Shown here piece after piece: positions 7,934 to 16,721 of a stretch of 34,065 nucleotides of DNA. Under the pieces are notes generated by a model, which was not told the origin of the DNA, did no database searches, and was given only the letters and a program-made list of their open reading frames with translations. The stretch covers positions 1-34,065 of the forward strand of contig CAIYLG010000041.1 of the NCBI GenBank assembly GCA_903927025.1, in the 5' to 3' direction. The stretch is from an uncultured Armatimonadota bacterium. Lineage in GTDB: Bacteria > Armatimonadota > Fimbriimonadia > Fimbriimonadales > Fimbriimonadaceae. A program made the position numbers and the translations under genes. Position 1 is the stretch's first letter; every line of letters starts with the position of its first letter.

Positions 7934-9592
7934 CTAGTCGTAGGTGCGCCAGCCGCGTTTTAGGGTTAGGCGGTGCATTAGGACGCAGGCGATGGCGGAG
8001 ACGATGGCTTCGATGACCCAGAAGACGGGGAGGAGGCCGAGGGAGGCGAAGAGGGTTGCGCCGCCTGCTACGCCGATGGAGCCGAAGATCGAGAGCATCA
8101 TCACCGGCATGTTGTTCAGACTCTTTGCCTCCTCGATCGGATTGGAAAGCGGAGCGGCGTTCTCAAAGGCCCCCGGGATCATGGCGTAGATCGGGAGCGC
8201 GAACAGCCCGGACAAAACCATACCCAGGCTCGAAATGCCCCGGGTCGCCACGAAGAAAATCGAGAGCGCCACCATCATCGGCAGGGTGAGGAAGAACACC
8301 ACCGCGACCCGGGCACCCTGCATGAGCGGAGCCGGCCCAGGAAGCGGGGCGGCGATGAACACGTCGCTGGCGCGGTACTGCTGGGAGAACTTAAGCAGGT
8401 TCAGCGCGGAGAGCGGAACCAGGCAGACATAGGTCGCGCTCATCGCGGAGAAGAAGCCGCCGAGACTATCGGACACAGTCGAATCCATGGGCCCCTTCGA
8501 GATCCCCTGGTTGCCAATCAGCAGCATGATCGGCATGATCATCATCGGCGCGACGCCCGGATACAGCCTCAGCTTGGTGTCCCGGTCTCGAAACATGTAG
8601 GCGGATACCAATTGGAAGCCAGCTTTGGAGACCGGAGTGCGAAGGAACCAGCTCAATGGGGCAGATTCGGATAGGACCTTGAGGGTGCGGTAGCGCCGCG
8701 TCTGATTGGCAGAGGGTTTCGCGGCCTCATTCAGCGTCTGCATCCCCGCTTCATAAACTGCCGCCAGCTTGGTGAACCCGAGCCACAAAATCACTCCGGT
8801 GACCAAAACGCCGACCCCGGCAAGCATCCAGGAGGATTGGCTGTGGCTTCCGGCTACGGCATCGTCCAGACTCGCGAACCAGGCCGGAGGCAAAACCTTA
8901 AACCACCAGGCATCCAGGCTCACCTTGCCGAGATTGCCGTGACCGATCGCCCTTGGAAGGATCTGGCTGCCCATGGTGATGCTGATGATCAGCAGCACCT
9001 GCATCGTGGTCATGATGCCTTCCAGCCGCTCCCGACCCAGCCACTTGAGGCAGAGCTGGTACATCAGCACCACCGCACCGATGCTGAACAGCGCCTCTTC
9101 AGCAGTGGAGACGAGGTGAACCAACGGAAACAGGATCCCGCCGTCGTTGGCGGTCATTCCCACAAAGAAACCGATCGCGTTAAGCGCCAGCGCCACCGAA
9201 AACCCAATCTGCAGAAGCACGGCGGACTTCGCCCGCAGCAGCATCTGCGAGGTCACCGGACGGTGCATGAGGATCTCGGACTCCTCCTTGTTGAACAGCG
9301 CCTCGCCAGCGGAGGCGGAGATGAACATCCCCAGTGCCAAAAAGGTAAGCGAGTGAAGCGAAACCGAAATCAGCAGCACCGATTGGCGGATGAGGGCAAG
9401 CGATGACAGCCCGAACAGGCCATAGATCAGGAACATCATGCCCATCTTCTGGGTGAAGCTCTTGGCAACGGTCTGCTTGGTGATTCCGCGCGCCGATTGG
9501 CCCCGGACGAAGACGGTGAGGAACAGCCGCCGAAGCGTCTTCTCAGGCGATGGCGCCTTCATTTCCGGCCGGACGGGTGGGGCGGCGCTCAT
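7934..9592 (-). CDS. ABC-2 type exporter permease
   Basis: 552 residues with many hydrophobic segments (for example MGMMFLIYGLFGLSSLALI near 50-70, LLQIGFSVALALNAIGFFVG near 130-150, and a C-terminal cluster ending IEAIVSAIACVLMHRL). There is no ATP-binding motif. Its start codon overlaps the stop of the ATPase gene by 4 bp (9589-9592), so it is the membrane partner of that ATPase. The sequence LFNKEESEILMHRPVT resembles the cytoplasmic loop of large ABC-2 permeases of the putative exporter class. The substrate cannot be told from sequence. The first 20 residues are Pro-rich, and a start at the internal Met11 is possible. Confidence 0.85.
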   Translation of the reverse strand: MSAAPPVRPEMKAPSPEKTLRRLFLTVFVRGQSARGITKQTVAKSFTQKMGMMFLIYGLFGLSSLALIRQSVLLISVSLHSLTFLALGMFISASAGEALFNKEESEILMHRPVTSQMLLRAKSAVLLQIGFSVALALNAIGFFVGMTANDGGILFPLVHLVSTAEEALFSIGAVVLMYQLCLKWLGRERLEGIMTTMQVLLIISITMGSQILPRAIGHGNLGKVSLDAWWFKVLPPAWFASLDDAVAGSHSQSSWMLAGVGVLVTGVILWLGFTKLAAVYEAGMQTLNEAAKPSANQTRRYRTLKVLSESAPLSWFLRTPVSKAGFQLVSAYMFRDRDTKLRLYPGVAPMMIMPIMLLIGNQGISKGPMDSTVSDSLGGFFSAMSATYVCLVPLSALNLLKFSQQYRASDVFIAAPLPGPAPLMQGARVAVVFFLTLPMMVALSIFFVATRGISSLGMVLSGLFALPIYAMIPGAFENAAPLSNPIEEAKSLNNMPVMMLSIFGSIGVAGGATLFASLGLLPVFWVIEAIVSAIACVLMHRLTLKRGWRTYD

Positions 9593-10371
9593 GGAAGAAA
9601 GGTCTTGGCAAACGTCTCCGCCCTCTGCTCTAGCTCCTGCCCGCCCGTCACGCTTGTGAAGAGCTTTTCCAGGGTGCCAGAACCGTGCTGGGCCACCAGG
9701 TCATCGGGTCGGCCATCCAAAAGCGCGCGCCCCTTGTCGATGATAATCACGCGGTCACAAACCCGCTCCACCACGTCCAGAATGTGGGAGCTGTAAACAA
9801 TCGCCTTGCCCTCTCGCGCCAGAGACTGGATCAGCGCCTTGAAGCCGACGGACGCATTCGCATCCAGACCCTCGAGCGGCTCATCAAAGAACACCACCGG
9901 TGGGTTGTGAAGCAGCGCGGCGGTGATCACCACCTTTCGCCGCATTCCCTTGGAATAGGCGCCCAGCATCTTGGAGGACAGGGTGTCCATGCTGAGGTCG
10001 AAAAAGGAGATGAACTGCTCAATTCGTGGCCGAGCTACCTTCTCTGGGATACCGTACAGAGCGGCGACCATCTCAAGGTGCTCAAGGCCGGTAAGCGACT
10101 CAAATACTGCACCCGAATCGGGGACAAAGCCGATGTGTCGCTTCACCTCTAGCGGTTCTTTAAGGAGGTCAAAGCCACAAATCGTCGCGGTCCCGCTCGA
10201 AGGCTGGGTCATGCCGGTCAGCATTCTCAGAGTCGTTGTCTTCCCGGCTCCGTTGGGACCGAGGAAACCAAGGATCTCGCCACCGGGCACATCAAAGGTC
10301 AACTGATCTACCGCAACCTGGTTGCCAAACACTTTCGTGAGCTGTTGAAGGGATACCATAGGGCGGCTCAT
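9589..10371 (-). CDS. ABC exporter ATP-binding protein
   Basis: 260 residues from ATG 10371. Walker A is GFLGPNGAGKTTT near 38-50, the signature is the drug/ABC-2 variant YSKGMRRK near 137-144, Walker B is PPVVFFDEPLEGLD, and the switch His lies in IVYSSHILD. The set is complete, so the enzyme should hydrolyse ATP to drive the permease encoded downstream, with which it overlaps by ATGA. A longer frame begins at 10410, but the -10-like TATACT on this strand (10392-10397) lies inside that extension, which argues for 10371. No good ribosome-binding site precedes either start. Confidence 0.93.
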   Translation of the reverse strand: MSRPMVSLQQLTKVFGNQVAVDQLTFDVPGGEILGFLGPNGAGKTTTLRMLTGMTQPSSGTATICGFDLLKEPLEVKRHIGFVPDSGAVFESLTGLEHLEMVAALYGIPEKVARPRIEQFISFFDLSMDTLSSKMLGAYSKGMRRKVVITAALLHNPPVVFFDEPLEGLDANASVGFKALIQSLAREGKAIVYSSHILDVVERVCDRVIIIDKGRALLDGRPDDLVAQHGSGTLEKLFTSVTGGQELEQRAETFAKTFLP

Positions 10372-10391
10372 TCGGTAGAACTCTGACGCAC

Positions 10392-10397
10392 AGTATA
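10392..10397 (-). promoter_or_regulatory. Putative -10 element of the ABC exporter operon
   Basis: Reads TATACT on the minus strand, 20 nt upstream of the chosen ATG at 10371. No convincing -35 box is visible. Confidence 0.35.
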
Positions 10398-10524
10398 CGT
10401 GCGTTTCCATGCACCGTTTCGCCAGACGAATTGGAGCGCTCAGAAGTCGCGTGCCCTTGGTAATTCAGGTTCATGGTGGCTAGTCGTTGCCAGGATCGGT
10501 TCAGCCTGGCGCAATCATTCCTTT

Positions 10525-11220
10525 GGCGGTGGCGAGAGCCGATTGACGGCGTTCTGGCTAGCCAGAAGTACCAGAAACCGCGAGCGCTAAGGCCCTGCTT
10601 CAAGCCCGCCAGACGCCAATTCAGGTTCCCTCAACCGCCATCGTGGCGGGTGGAGGGCTCAGGGAGGGGGTGGCGGACTGAAAATGCGCCCCTGGCACCG
10701 AGTTGATTTCCAGCTACAAATCACGATTAGCAAGGACCCCGGCAAAGCCGGGAGCGCCAAGGCCCTGCTTCACGCCGAAGAGCTTGTAATCCAGGTTCCC
10801 TCTACCGCCATCGTGGCGGGTGGAGGGCTCAGGGAGGGGGTGGCGGACCAAAAACGCGCCCCTGGCACCGAGTTGATTTCCAGCTACAAATCACGATTAG
10901 CAAGGACCCCGGCAAAGCCTGGAGCGCCAACGTTCGCCACCCCCTCCCCGCCCTCCAGCCCGCCACTTATGGCGGTGGAGGGAGCCGATTTACGGTGCCT
11001 TGGCTTGGCCAGGAGTGGAAAGCACTCTTCAAATTCAAGCACTTTGTTCTCGCCAAAAAGGCGGTAATCCAGGTTCCCTCAACCGCCATCGTGGCGGGTG
11101 GAGGGCTCAGGGAGGGGGTGGTGGACTGAAAATGCGCCCCTGGCACCTTATCAAATACCAGCTACAAATCACGAGGAATGTGGACCCCGGCGGAGCCGAT
11201 TTACAGCGCTTTGCCTCGAC
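10525..11220. repeat. Intergenic GC-rich repeat cluster (family B)
   Basis: Three main copies share AGGTTCCCTC(A/T)ACCGCC, starting at 10623, 10793 and 11071. Each continues through a G-rich tract (GGGAGGGGGTGG), GCGCCCCTGGCACC and CAGCTACAAATCACGA. A C-rich counterpart at about 10929-10985 (GCCACCCCCTCCCCGCCCTC) is the reverse complement of the G-rich tract, so the cluster can fold on itself. Degenerate pieces extend back to about 10525. The same family closes the window at 33530-34065. Nothing between 10372 and 11273 looks coding. Confidence 0.88.
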
Positions 11221-11273
11221 CAAAATTTACTGGAGTTCTGAATTTTTGAGGCATGATCTAGCTTCTGGTGCCC

Positions 11274-12395
11274 CTATCTGGAACCCTTTAGACCATCAGC
11301 AGCCTCGTCTGCCTTTCCATCCAGGATTTGCCGAACGGCGATATCGAGTGGTAACGGATTCTTATGAGCCTTTCGAGACTCGTAGATCTCATCAGGCAAC
11401 CTGAGGTGACTTGGCTTATAAGGAAAGGCAGGATCTGCCTTTCGGCGATGCGCTTGGATCACCTCAAGGTCTCGATAGCCAAACTCGAGGGACGGTTCAA
11501 TTTGGGTTCCTTCACCCCAGTCGTTCCAGGTGGCTACCTGAATGAACGGCGCGCCGGATGCTTCTGCCATTTCGAGCGTTCGCTTGAAAGTGGCTCCCTT
11601 GTCGTCCCGAATCTCTCCGTAGCCGGGCCCTACTCCCGCTTCCTTATAGATGTCGTCAAAGCGCGGATAGGCCACCGGCACGGAGGCTTTCCACTCCTTG
11701 GCACGAGCGTAGAACGACTGGAGCTGGAGCCAGCTTTTGTCGTTGTCCACCTGTGGCTCTGGCCATCCGAACGCACCCACCGCCGGCCCCTTCTTGCCGA
11801 GCAGTGAGAAGAACGCGATATCGCCACCAAAGTGCCGATTCAGTTCCGCTTCCTTGTAGTACTGGGGGCCAAACATCATGACGACTGGTTTGCCGTTCCA
11901 CTTGAGATAGCCGGACATGCCGAACCAACTGGCTTTCATGGATGCAACCGCTGACGCTGCGAACTCATCTGGGGTGGATTTGCCCGCTTTCACCAGTTGC
12001 GGCACCACCTGATCTTCCATCACGATGGCGAACTTTAGACCAGCGCGGACGCAGGCGTCGATCATCTTTTGGGTGTTCGCGTGGATCTGCCGGTAGTCAT
12101 TCAGGTCCTTGGTGCCGTACCAATCAATGAGGACACCGTCAATGCCGGCGGTCTTCATCTGAAGGGTCTGACACTCCAGCACGGCGGCATCTCCCGAATC
12201 GTAGGCGCCGATGCGAGGGCGGTATTTGGATGCCAGTAGCTGACGCCCACCGCTTCCCGGCTGATCTGGGTTGAAGTGGTTCATCGTCCAATGCCATCCC
12301 CACTGCCCCCCAACTGACTTGCTCTGATACCAGGGCATGTAGTGAGCCAGGATCAGCGGCCGGGAAAGGACGGCAGCAGCAAGAAGAGCGATCAT
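11274..12395 (-). CDS. Secreted GH99/WbsX-like glycoside hydrolase
   Basis: 373 residues with a short N-terminal signal (MIALLAAAVLSRP). The opening LILAHYMPWYQS, the mid-region AGIDGVLIDWYG near residues 80-91 and the late motif VATWNDWGEGTQIEPS are typical of the TIM-barrel GH99/GH71-like and WbsX-type proteins that act on mannose-rich or bacterial surface glycans. The Glu residues in the last motif are catalytic candidates. It is the last gene of a minus-strand operon and overlaps the preceding lipoprotein gene by ATGA. Enzymatic specificity cannot be assigned. The LacI-family regulator at the head of the cluster suggests sugar-dependent control. Confidence 0.87.
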   Translation of the reverse strand: MIALLAAAVLSRPLILAHYMPWYQSKSVGGQWGWHWTMNHFNPDQPGSGGRQLLASKYRPRIGAYDSGDAAVLECQTLQMKTAGIDGVLIDWYGTKDLNDYRQIHANTQKMIDACVRAGLKFAIVMEDQVVPQLVKAGKSTPDEFAASAVASMKASWFGMSGYLKWNGKPVVMMFGPQYYKEAELNRHFGGDIAFFSLLGKKGPAVGAFGWPEPQVDNDKSWLQLQSFYARAKEWKASVPVAYPRFDDIYKEAGVGPGYGEIRDDKGATFKRTLEMAEASGAPFIQVATWNDWGEGTQIEPSLEFGYRDLEVIQAHRRKADPAFPYKPSHLRLPDEIYESRKAHKNPLPLDIAVRQILDGKADEAADGLKGSR

Positions 12396-12808
12396 GACTT
12401 CTTCTTGTAAACCATCTTGCGCTTCGCACCCTCCTGAACTAGGGTCAGCGAGCTTCCGGATACGGTGGCACCGTACTTCAAAACGGTTTGCGGCTGAGAG
12501 CCCACGGTGTACTGAAACATCAGCGAGGTGCTATCCACCAGCCACTTCCCAGTGATGTGGGAGACGCTCTTGCCCGCAACGGAGCGGGTGACAGAGTCGA
12601 TTTTCAGAGTTCCGTCCTTTTGGATATCGAGGGTGGAGCTGCCGTCGCTTGCGACCCAAGTGCCACTGTAAACGGGATCAAGTTTGCCTTGAAACGTATA
12701 AGTTTTCGGCACGAAAGCTGGTGCAAATTCGTCATCAGCCTTCTTGCACCCGGCCACCAGGATGGCGGCGGCGAAAGCCGCTCCCATCCCAAATGAAGCA
12801 AGTTTCAC
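12392..12808 (-). CDS. Small lipoprotein of unknown function
   Basis: 138 residues with a lipoprotein signal ending in the lipobox LVAGC (Cys21). The mature part contains YSGTWVASDGSSTLDIQKDG, then ITGKWLVDSTSL and SGSSLTLVQEG. This pattern of short beta strands with G-W and S-L-T turns resembles lipocalin-like or META-like small beta-barrel domains, but I cannot name the family. It overlaps its neighbours on both sides by 4 bp, so it is co-translated with the prepilin and glycosidase genes. Confidence 0.8.
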   Translation of the reverse strand: MKLASFGMGAAFAAAILVAGCKKADDEFAPAFVPKTYTFQGKLDPVYSGTWVASDGSSTLDIQKDGTLKIDSVTRSVAGKSVSHITGKWLVDSTSLMFQYTVGSQPQTVLKYGATVSGSSLTLVQEGAKRKMVYKKKS

Positions 12809-13056
12809 TTTCCTGCCTTGGCCCTCGCTGCCGCCATTGCCGCCGCATCCTTTTCTCGCTGCGCGTTCATCGCACTTCCAGTCTGGGACATCTTCGAGGC
12901 ATAGGCGGCCTGGTCACTCGTCTGTGGTTTGCCCGACGGGTTCATCGCCGTGCCGTTGCCCGGCTTTACGGTTCCCTCGTCGGCAGGGGCAGACGAACCG
13001 CACCCCGCGAGCAGCAGCGAACCCGCTGCTGCTGCGCAAAGGAGGATGCGCCTCAA
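12805..13056 (-). CDS. Very small Ala-rich lipoprotein
   Basis: 83 residues with signal [19 protein letters not shown] and a clear lipobox (LAGC). The mature region is about 64 residues: a Pro/Gly/Thr-rich linker followed by an Ala-rich helix ([19 protein letters not shown]). Similar tiny lipoproteins often accompany prepilin-like genes in this kind of genome. It overlaps the prepilin gene and the next lipoprotein gene by ATGA. Function unknown. Confidence 0.78.
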   Translation of the reverse strand: MRRILLCAAAAGSLLLAGCGSSAPADEGTVKPGNGTAMNPSGKPQTSDQAAYASKMSQTGSAMNAQREKDAAAMAAARAKAGK

Positions 13057-14003
13057 TTTTGCGGATACCCCGCACAGGCTTGACCCGCGTTGAACGCGTA
13101 GCCATCATCCCAGGCACCTGGCGCATAAGGGTCCACGAAGCCGCCGGACACGTGCATATCCGTGCACCAGCTCAAGGCGCCCTTGTGCTTGGCCTTGGCA
13201 TGGCCATCGGACCAGGCGATATTCACAGATGGGCCCGCCCACCGGAATCGAGGCAGTGAGGAGTAGGGCCCCACGCCGTTCAGGTTGCCGTCGTACTGAT
13301 CGTGCACAGCGGAGTCGGTGTCCCAGTTCGGTGGAATCGTCGCGCCCTTGATGGTTGCGCTGGCGCCTTGCCACCACCACACTCCGCTCTGAAGCACCAC
13401 GTTGCCGGAATCGTAGAAGCTGGTGTCCACACCCTGGTTCACCACCATGAGAGTGTTCGCGGGTCCAGGCAGACCGGTCTGGGACACGGACGGCACGGGT
13501 GCCTTTCCGGTCGGGTAGCCGTTTGGATCCTGGTCCGAGTACTGCGTGTTCCCGCTGTAGTTCCACAGGTTCCATGTGTTGCCGGAAGGCATGATGAACT
13601 GGTTTGCGCCGTAGTCGTACCGAATGTTGCTGGGGACGGTTGGGCTCTCCCAAATGGCGTTGTCTGCCAGCGGCATGCTGGTTCCGTTGGTGGAAACCCA
13701 GGTGTAATTGTCGATGCCGTTCTTGATGTAGGGCCCGGTTGCCTCGCGATACGTGAAGGGCGCCCACTGCTGCCGAGTCGGAATGATGTAGTCGTTCCGA
13801 GGGAAGAAGTCGTCGAAATCGTTGCAGTACATCATCGCGCCCAAGCCGATCTGCTTGAGGTTGGAGAGGTCAGAGGTCTTCTTCGCGGCGAGCTTTGCCT
13901 GAGCAAAGACCGGGAAGAGGATGGCGGCAAGAATCGCGATGATCGCGATGACGACGAGCAGCTCGATGAGGGTGAAGGCTTTTGACTTTGGATTCAAATG
14001 CAT
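13053..14003 (-). CDS. Prepilin-type N-terminal cleavage/methylation protein (DUF1559-like)
   Basis: 316 residues. The type IV prepilin motif [20 protein letters not shown] (Phe10 and Glu14 after a short basic leader) is followed by [20 protein letters not shown] and a DDFFPRNDY region, and near the C-terminus by [15 protein letters not shown], the DGH motif of the DUF1559/H-X9-DG family. It should be inserted in the inner membrane, processed by a prepilin peptidase and built into a pseudopilus or shown at the surface. The ribosome-binding site TAGGAG lies 7 nt before ATG 14003 and is partly mirrored by an upstream CTCC that could pair with it. The 147 bp to the upstream LacI gene contain only small hairpins. 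Confidence 0.92.
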   Translation of the reverse strand: MHLNPKSKAFTLIELLVVIAIIAILAAILFPVFAQAKLAAKKTSDLSNLKQIGLGAMMYCNDFDDFFPRNDYIIPTRQQWAPFTYREATGPYIKNGIDNYTWVSTNGTSMPLADNAIWESPTVPSNIRYDYGANQFIMPSGNTWNLWNYSGNTQYSDQDPNGYPTGKAPVPSVSQTGLPGPANTLMVVNQGVDTSFYDSGNVVLQSGVWWWQGASATIKGATIPPNWDTDSAVHDQYDGNLNGVGPYSSLPRFRWAGPSVNIAWSDGHAKAKHKGALSWCTDMHVSGGFVDPYAPGAWDDGYAFNAGQACAGYPQN

Positions 14004-14150
14004 GAGAGATCTCCTAACCTTGGAGAGACCGCCGCGAACTGCTTAGGTCGCGAGGGTCCAGTGGATGAATGTCGGAGCCGCCCGAAGCGGCAGTGGTGAT
14101 AAGAGAGAATTGGCCGTTGCGGCCACGGGATGAAAGACTAAAGGTGGGCA

Positions 14151-15245
14151 TCACGCACCCTCCTGGATCGACTCGAAGGAGGTCCCAAGCGGACCGGGCA
14201 CCTGAACCCAGAGTGACTTCGCCTGGGTGAGATCTGGACGGAAGCGATGGATGCGCTCTCCCTCCTTGGATTTAGCGAGTGCCCGAATCAGGGCAGGTGT
14301 GACAAAACGGGCCAGGTTGTCAATCTCGATTCCCTGGTAAGCCAGCGCATCGCCAAACATCAACGTGAAGGGGCTGGAAGTGATTCCGGCGGCAGAGCAG
14401 CTTCCTGGGTTATCAGAGAGCCTTAGTCCAAGTTCGGCGAGGCACACCTCGACCGCCTGCCACGCCTTGTTCCCCGCTCCCATTACAAATGCGGTTGGCC
14501 TCTCGGAAGCGGGCAGCTTCAGCCAGCGGCGAACCTTTTCGACGTTAGGGACCACGTCATCGTCAAACTCTCCCAACATCGCGGGCTCCGGCGTTTTGCC
14601 AAGGAGTTGCTCATGGGCGGTGAAATAGCCGCGGCGGAGGCTCTGAACGAATCCATCGGAGTGGGGAAAGCCAAGATACGCCACCCGCTGGTGGCCCAGT
14701 CTAACCAGATGCTCGAGCGCTTGAGCGGTCATCAGCTCGTGGTCAAAGTCGACCTGATGCCAATGGGGGTGAGAAACTTCGTGACGCCCCTTCACCACGA
14801 AAGGCATATTCAGGGACTCGAGCAACTCGGCCTGAGGCTCAGTGTCTTCCTCTCTTCCCCACAGCACCACCGCGTCGCAGGCATGAGAGCTCGCCAGCTT
14901 TTGCAGGTGGGCCATCACCTCGTTTTGGGTGGCGAAGTTGGCCACTGTGAGATCGTAGCCAGCCGCCTGAAGTTCGGAGGAGAGCGCATCCATCAAGCCG
15001 CTGTACGCCAGCCGATACGCCGCTCCTGGCAATCGCTTGTAGGCAAACACGATTGCATCGGTTGTCCCTCGGCTGAGCGCTTGGGCAGCCGCGCTCGGGT
15101 GGTAGTTGAGCTCGAGAGCCGCTTCCAGGATCCGGGCCCGGGTTTCCTCCGACGCCCAGATATGCGGGCGGTTGTTTAAAACGCCGGAAACAAGGGCGGG
15201 TGACAGGTTCACCTTCGCCGCAACATCTTTAAGTCTCGTTCTCAT
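14151..15245 (-). CDS. LacI-family transcriptional regulator
   Basis: 364 residues. The helix-turn-helix is at residues 1-26 (TRLKDVAAKVNLSPALVSGVLNN), the hinge is LNYHPSAAAQALSRG near 47-61, and a periplasmic-binding-protein-like sensor follows to the end, for example HLVRLGHQRVAYLGFPHSD near 183-201. It is the first gene of a minus-strand run with the prepilin, lipoprotein and glycosidase genes and is divergent from the secreted protein gene at 15402. Three phased operator-like palindromes fill the divergent region, so it very probably represses itself and/or the divergent gene until a sugar is bound. The ligand is unknown. Confidence 0.93.
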   Translation of the reverse strand: MRTRLKDVAAKVNLSPALVSGVLNNRPHIWASEETRARILEAALELNYHPSAAAQALSRGTTDAIVFAYKRLPGAAYRLAYSGLMDALSSELQAAGYDLTVANFATQNEVMAHLQKLASSHACDAVVLWGREEDTEPQAELLESLNMPFVVKGRHEVSHPHWHQVDFDHELMTAQALEHLVRLGHQRVAYLGFPHSDGFVQSLRRGYFTAHEQLLGKTPEPAMLGEFDDDVVPNVEKVRRWLKLPASERPTAFVMGAGNKAWQAVEVCLAELGLRLSDNPGSCSAAGITSSPFTLMFGDALAYQGIEIDNLARFVTPALIRALAKSKEGERIHRFRPDLTQAKSLWVQVPGPLGTSFESIQEGA

Positions 15246-15257
15246 CTCAACACCGAC

Positions 15258-15315
15258 ATGAAACGCTTGATACGTCTATATGAAGCGATTCATATCCTAA
15301 CATAAACCGGTTCAT
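15258..15315. promoter_or_regulatory. Three phased LacI-type operator-like palindromes
   Basis: ATGAAACGCTTGAT (15258-15271), ATGAAGCGATTCAT (15280-15293) and ATAAACCGGTTCAT (15302-15315) fit the pattern ATgAA-NCGN-TTcAT. Their starts are exactly 22 bp apart, about two helical turns, so all three face the same side of the DNA. The central CG is typical of LacI-family operators. They lie between the LacI-family gene (start 15245) and the divergent gene; a possible -10 (TACTTT, 15324-15329) follows the third copy. Binding by the adjacent regulator is inferred. Confidence 0.75.
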
Positions 15316-15401
15316 ATGCCAAATACTTTCTGCATTTTATGCTGAGATCTTTTCGCGACTCCTTGAACCAACCGCGGGATGGGTCAAGTCAGACTGTTGT
15401 G

Positions 15402-16658
15402 ATGAGATCGCAATTGGCTGGCGCTTGGAGGGCATTGGTGCTTGGTGTGGCGATCTTTTCCCTCGGGTGCAAACCCTCAACCCCTCCTGTGATTCCCTCC
15501 GCTGTACCTGCGCCCGCTAACTACTTCGTCACGGAGCAACCGGTTCGAGGATCGCATGCTCAGGGAGATTCTTGGGGGCAGCTTAAGGTGCTGCTGCCCA
15601 AAAGTGCCATGGATGCCTATCAGTCAAGACCGGCCAACGCCCCTCTGCTGAAGATAGGCCGTGCGACCGTTGTGGATGCCGCAGGGCACCGCCTTGAACT
15701 CGGCAAACTGTACGCACCCGTTGCCAAGCAGACCCAAATCAGTTTCAGCATTCCCCGAGGATACGAATGGCATTGGGATAAGCCGTTGCTCAAGCTCGAA
15801 TTCGATGACCATCACACGGTGACACTCAAACTGAAGGACCTTCCCGATGGCGAAACAGTTGTTCTATGCACCCCCAGTGTTTCGTCTCGAGTCCAATGCC
15901 AGGCAATTCCGAACCTGCAGACAGCGGGATTATACGGATCAGGCTATGGCAAGCCGGGTCCAGATGCGCCCGGGTTTTTGGTCAAATTTGATCCACCGCT
16001 TCCAAAATCCACCCGTGAAGAGAACTATGCCGCTGGGTTGATGGATACCAATGCCGCCTCCCATGTGGGGGGTTGGCTCTTCGAGACAGCCCCGGACGCG
16101 AAGGCGGCTCCCGGGAGCCGATTCGCTGTGTTTCCGCTTGCTGAATCAACCAAGTTGGTGCGCATCGCCCTCCGCCATGTGAAGTGCAGTCCGGTGGAAG
16201 ACTTCTTGGAGTTTCCTGGCTGCCGCATCGTCTCCAAGTTCGGCGGGACCGGTTTCCAGGTGGATGCCGATAGGGTCCGCAAGACCCGAAGCGGGTGGGA
16301 GATCACGTTGCCGCGCCAGTACTCTGGCCCTCAGCGCACAGTGAAGCGAGACTCGAGATCGATTGATATCAGGGTCTCCACCAAGCGAACAACCGGTCCC
16401 TCAAAGTTGCCTGCCTGCCTGCGTACCAACATGGAATTCTCCACTGAGAACGGATGTGGAGTCGGGCTCGCCTCTCCGGCGACGGATGAACTTGGCCTGG
16501 CCTCCATCCAGCTCGGGACGCAGCAGTCGAAGAACACCACCGGCGCGAGGCTCGTGAAATATGGGACTTTCACCCTAAGGCTTCGAGTGACCACCACATT
16601 GACTCAGGAGCTTGGAATGGAGACGTTTGTGGTTCCCGTGAAGCTAGCCTCACGGTAG
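15402..16658 (+). CDS. Secreted lipoprotein, unknown three-member family (paralogue 1)
   Basis: 418 residues from ATG 15402, chosen because it gives a normal lipoprotein signal ending in FSLGC (about 22 residues before Cys); an upstream ATG at 15339 adds 21 residues and may be the true start if transcription begins near 15336. I do not recognise the family. Shared landmarks with the proteins at 16722 and 21111 are DSWGQLKVLLP, PRGYEWHWDKPLLKLE, LKDLPDGE, FPGCRIVSKFGGTGFQVD, LPRQYSGPQRTVKRDSRSID and a C-terminal LVKYGTFTLRLRV. The predicted make-up is mostly beta strand, so one or two beta-sandwich domains on the cell surface are plausible. It is divergent from the LacI gene, with operator-like sites in its promoter region. 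Function unknown. Confidence 0.85.
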   Translation: MRSQLAGAWRALVLGVAIFSLGCKPSTPPVIPSAVPAPANYFVTEQPVRGSHAQGDSWGQLKVLLPKSAMDAYQSRPANAPLLKIGRATVVDAAGHRLELGKLYAPVAKQTQISFSIPRGYEWHWDKPLLKLEFDDHHTVTLKLKDLPDGETVVLCTPSVSSRVQCQAIPNLQTAGLYGSGYGKPGPDAPGFLVKFDPPLPKSTREENYAAGLMDTNAASHVGGWLFETAPDAKAAPGSRFAVFPLAESTKLVRIALRHVKCSPVEDFLEFPGCRIVSKFGGTGFQVDADRVRKTRSGWEITLPRQYSGPQRTVKRDSRSIDIRVSTKRTTGPSKLPACLRTNMEFSTENGCGVGLASPATDELGLASIQLGTQQSKNTTGARLVKYGTFTLRLRVTTTLTQELGMETFVVPVKLASR

Positions 16659-16721
16659 GCGCGGTTCAGGGACCAATAAGGTCCGAACGAAATTGGAGCT
16701 GGATCGTGTCATCCAATTGTC

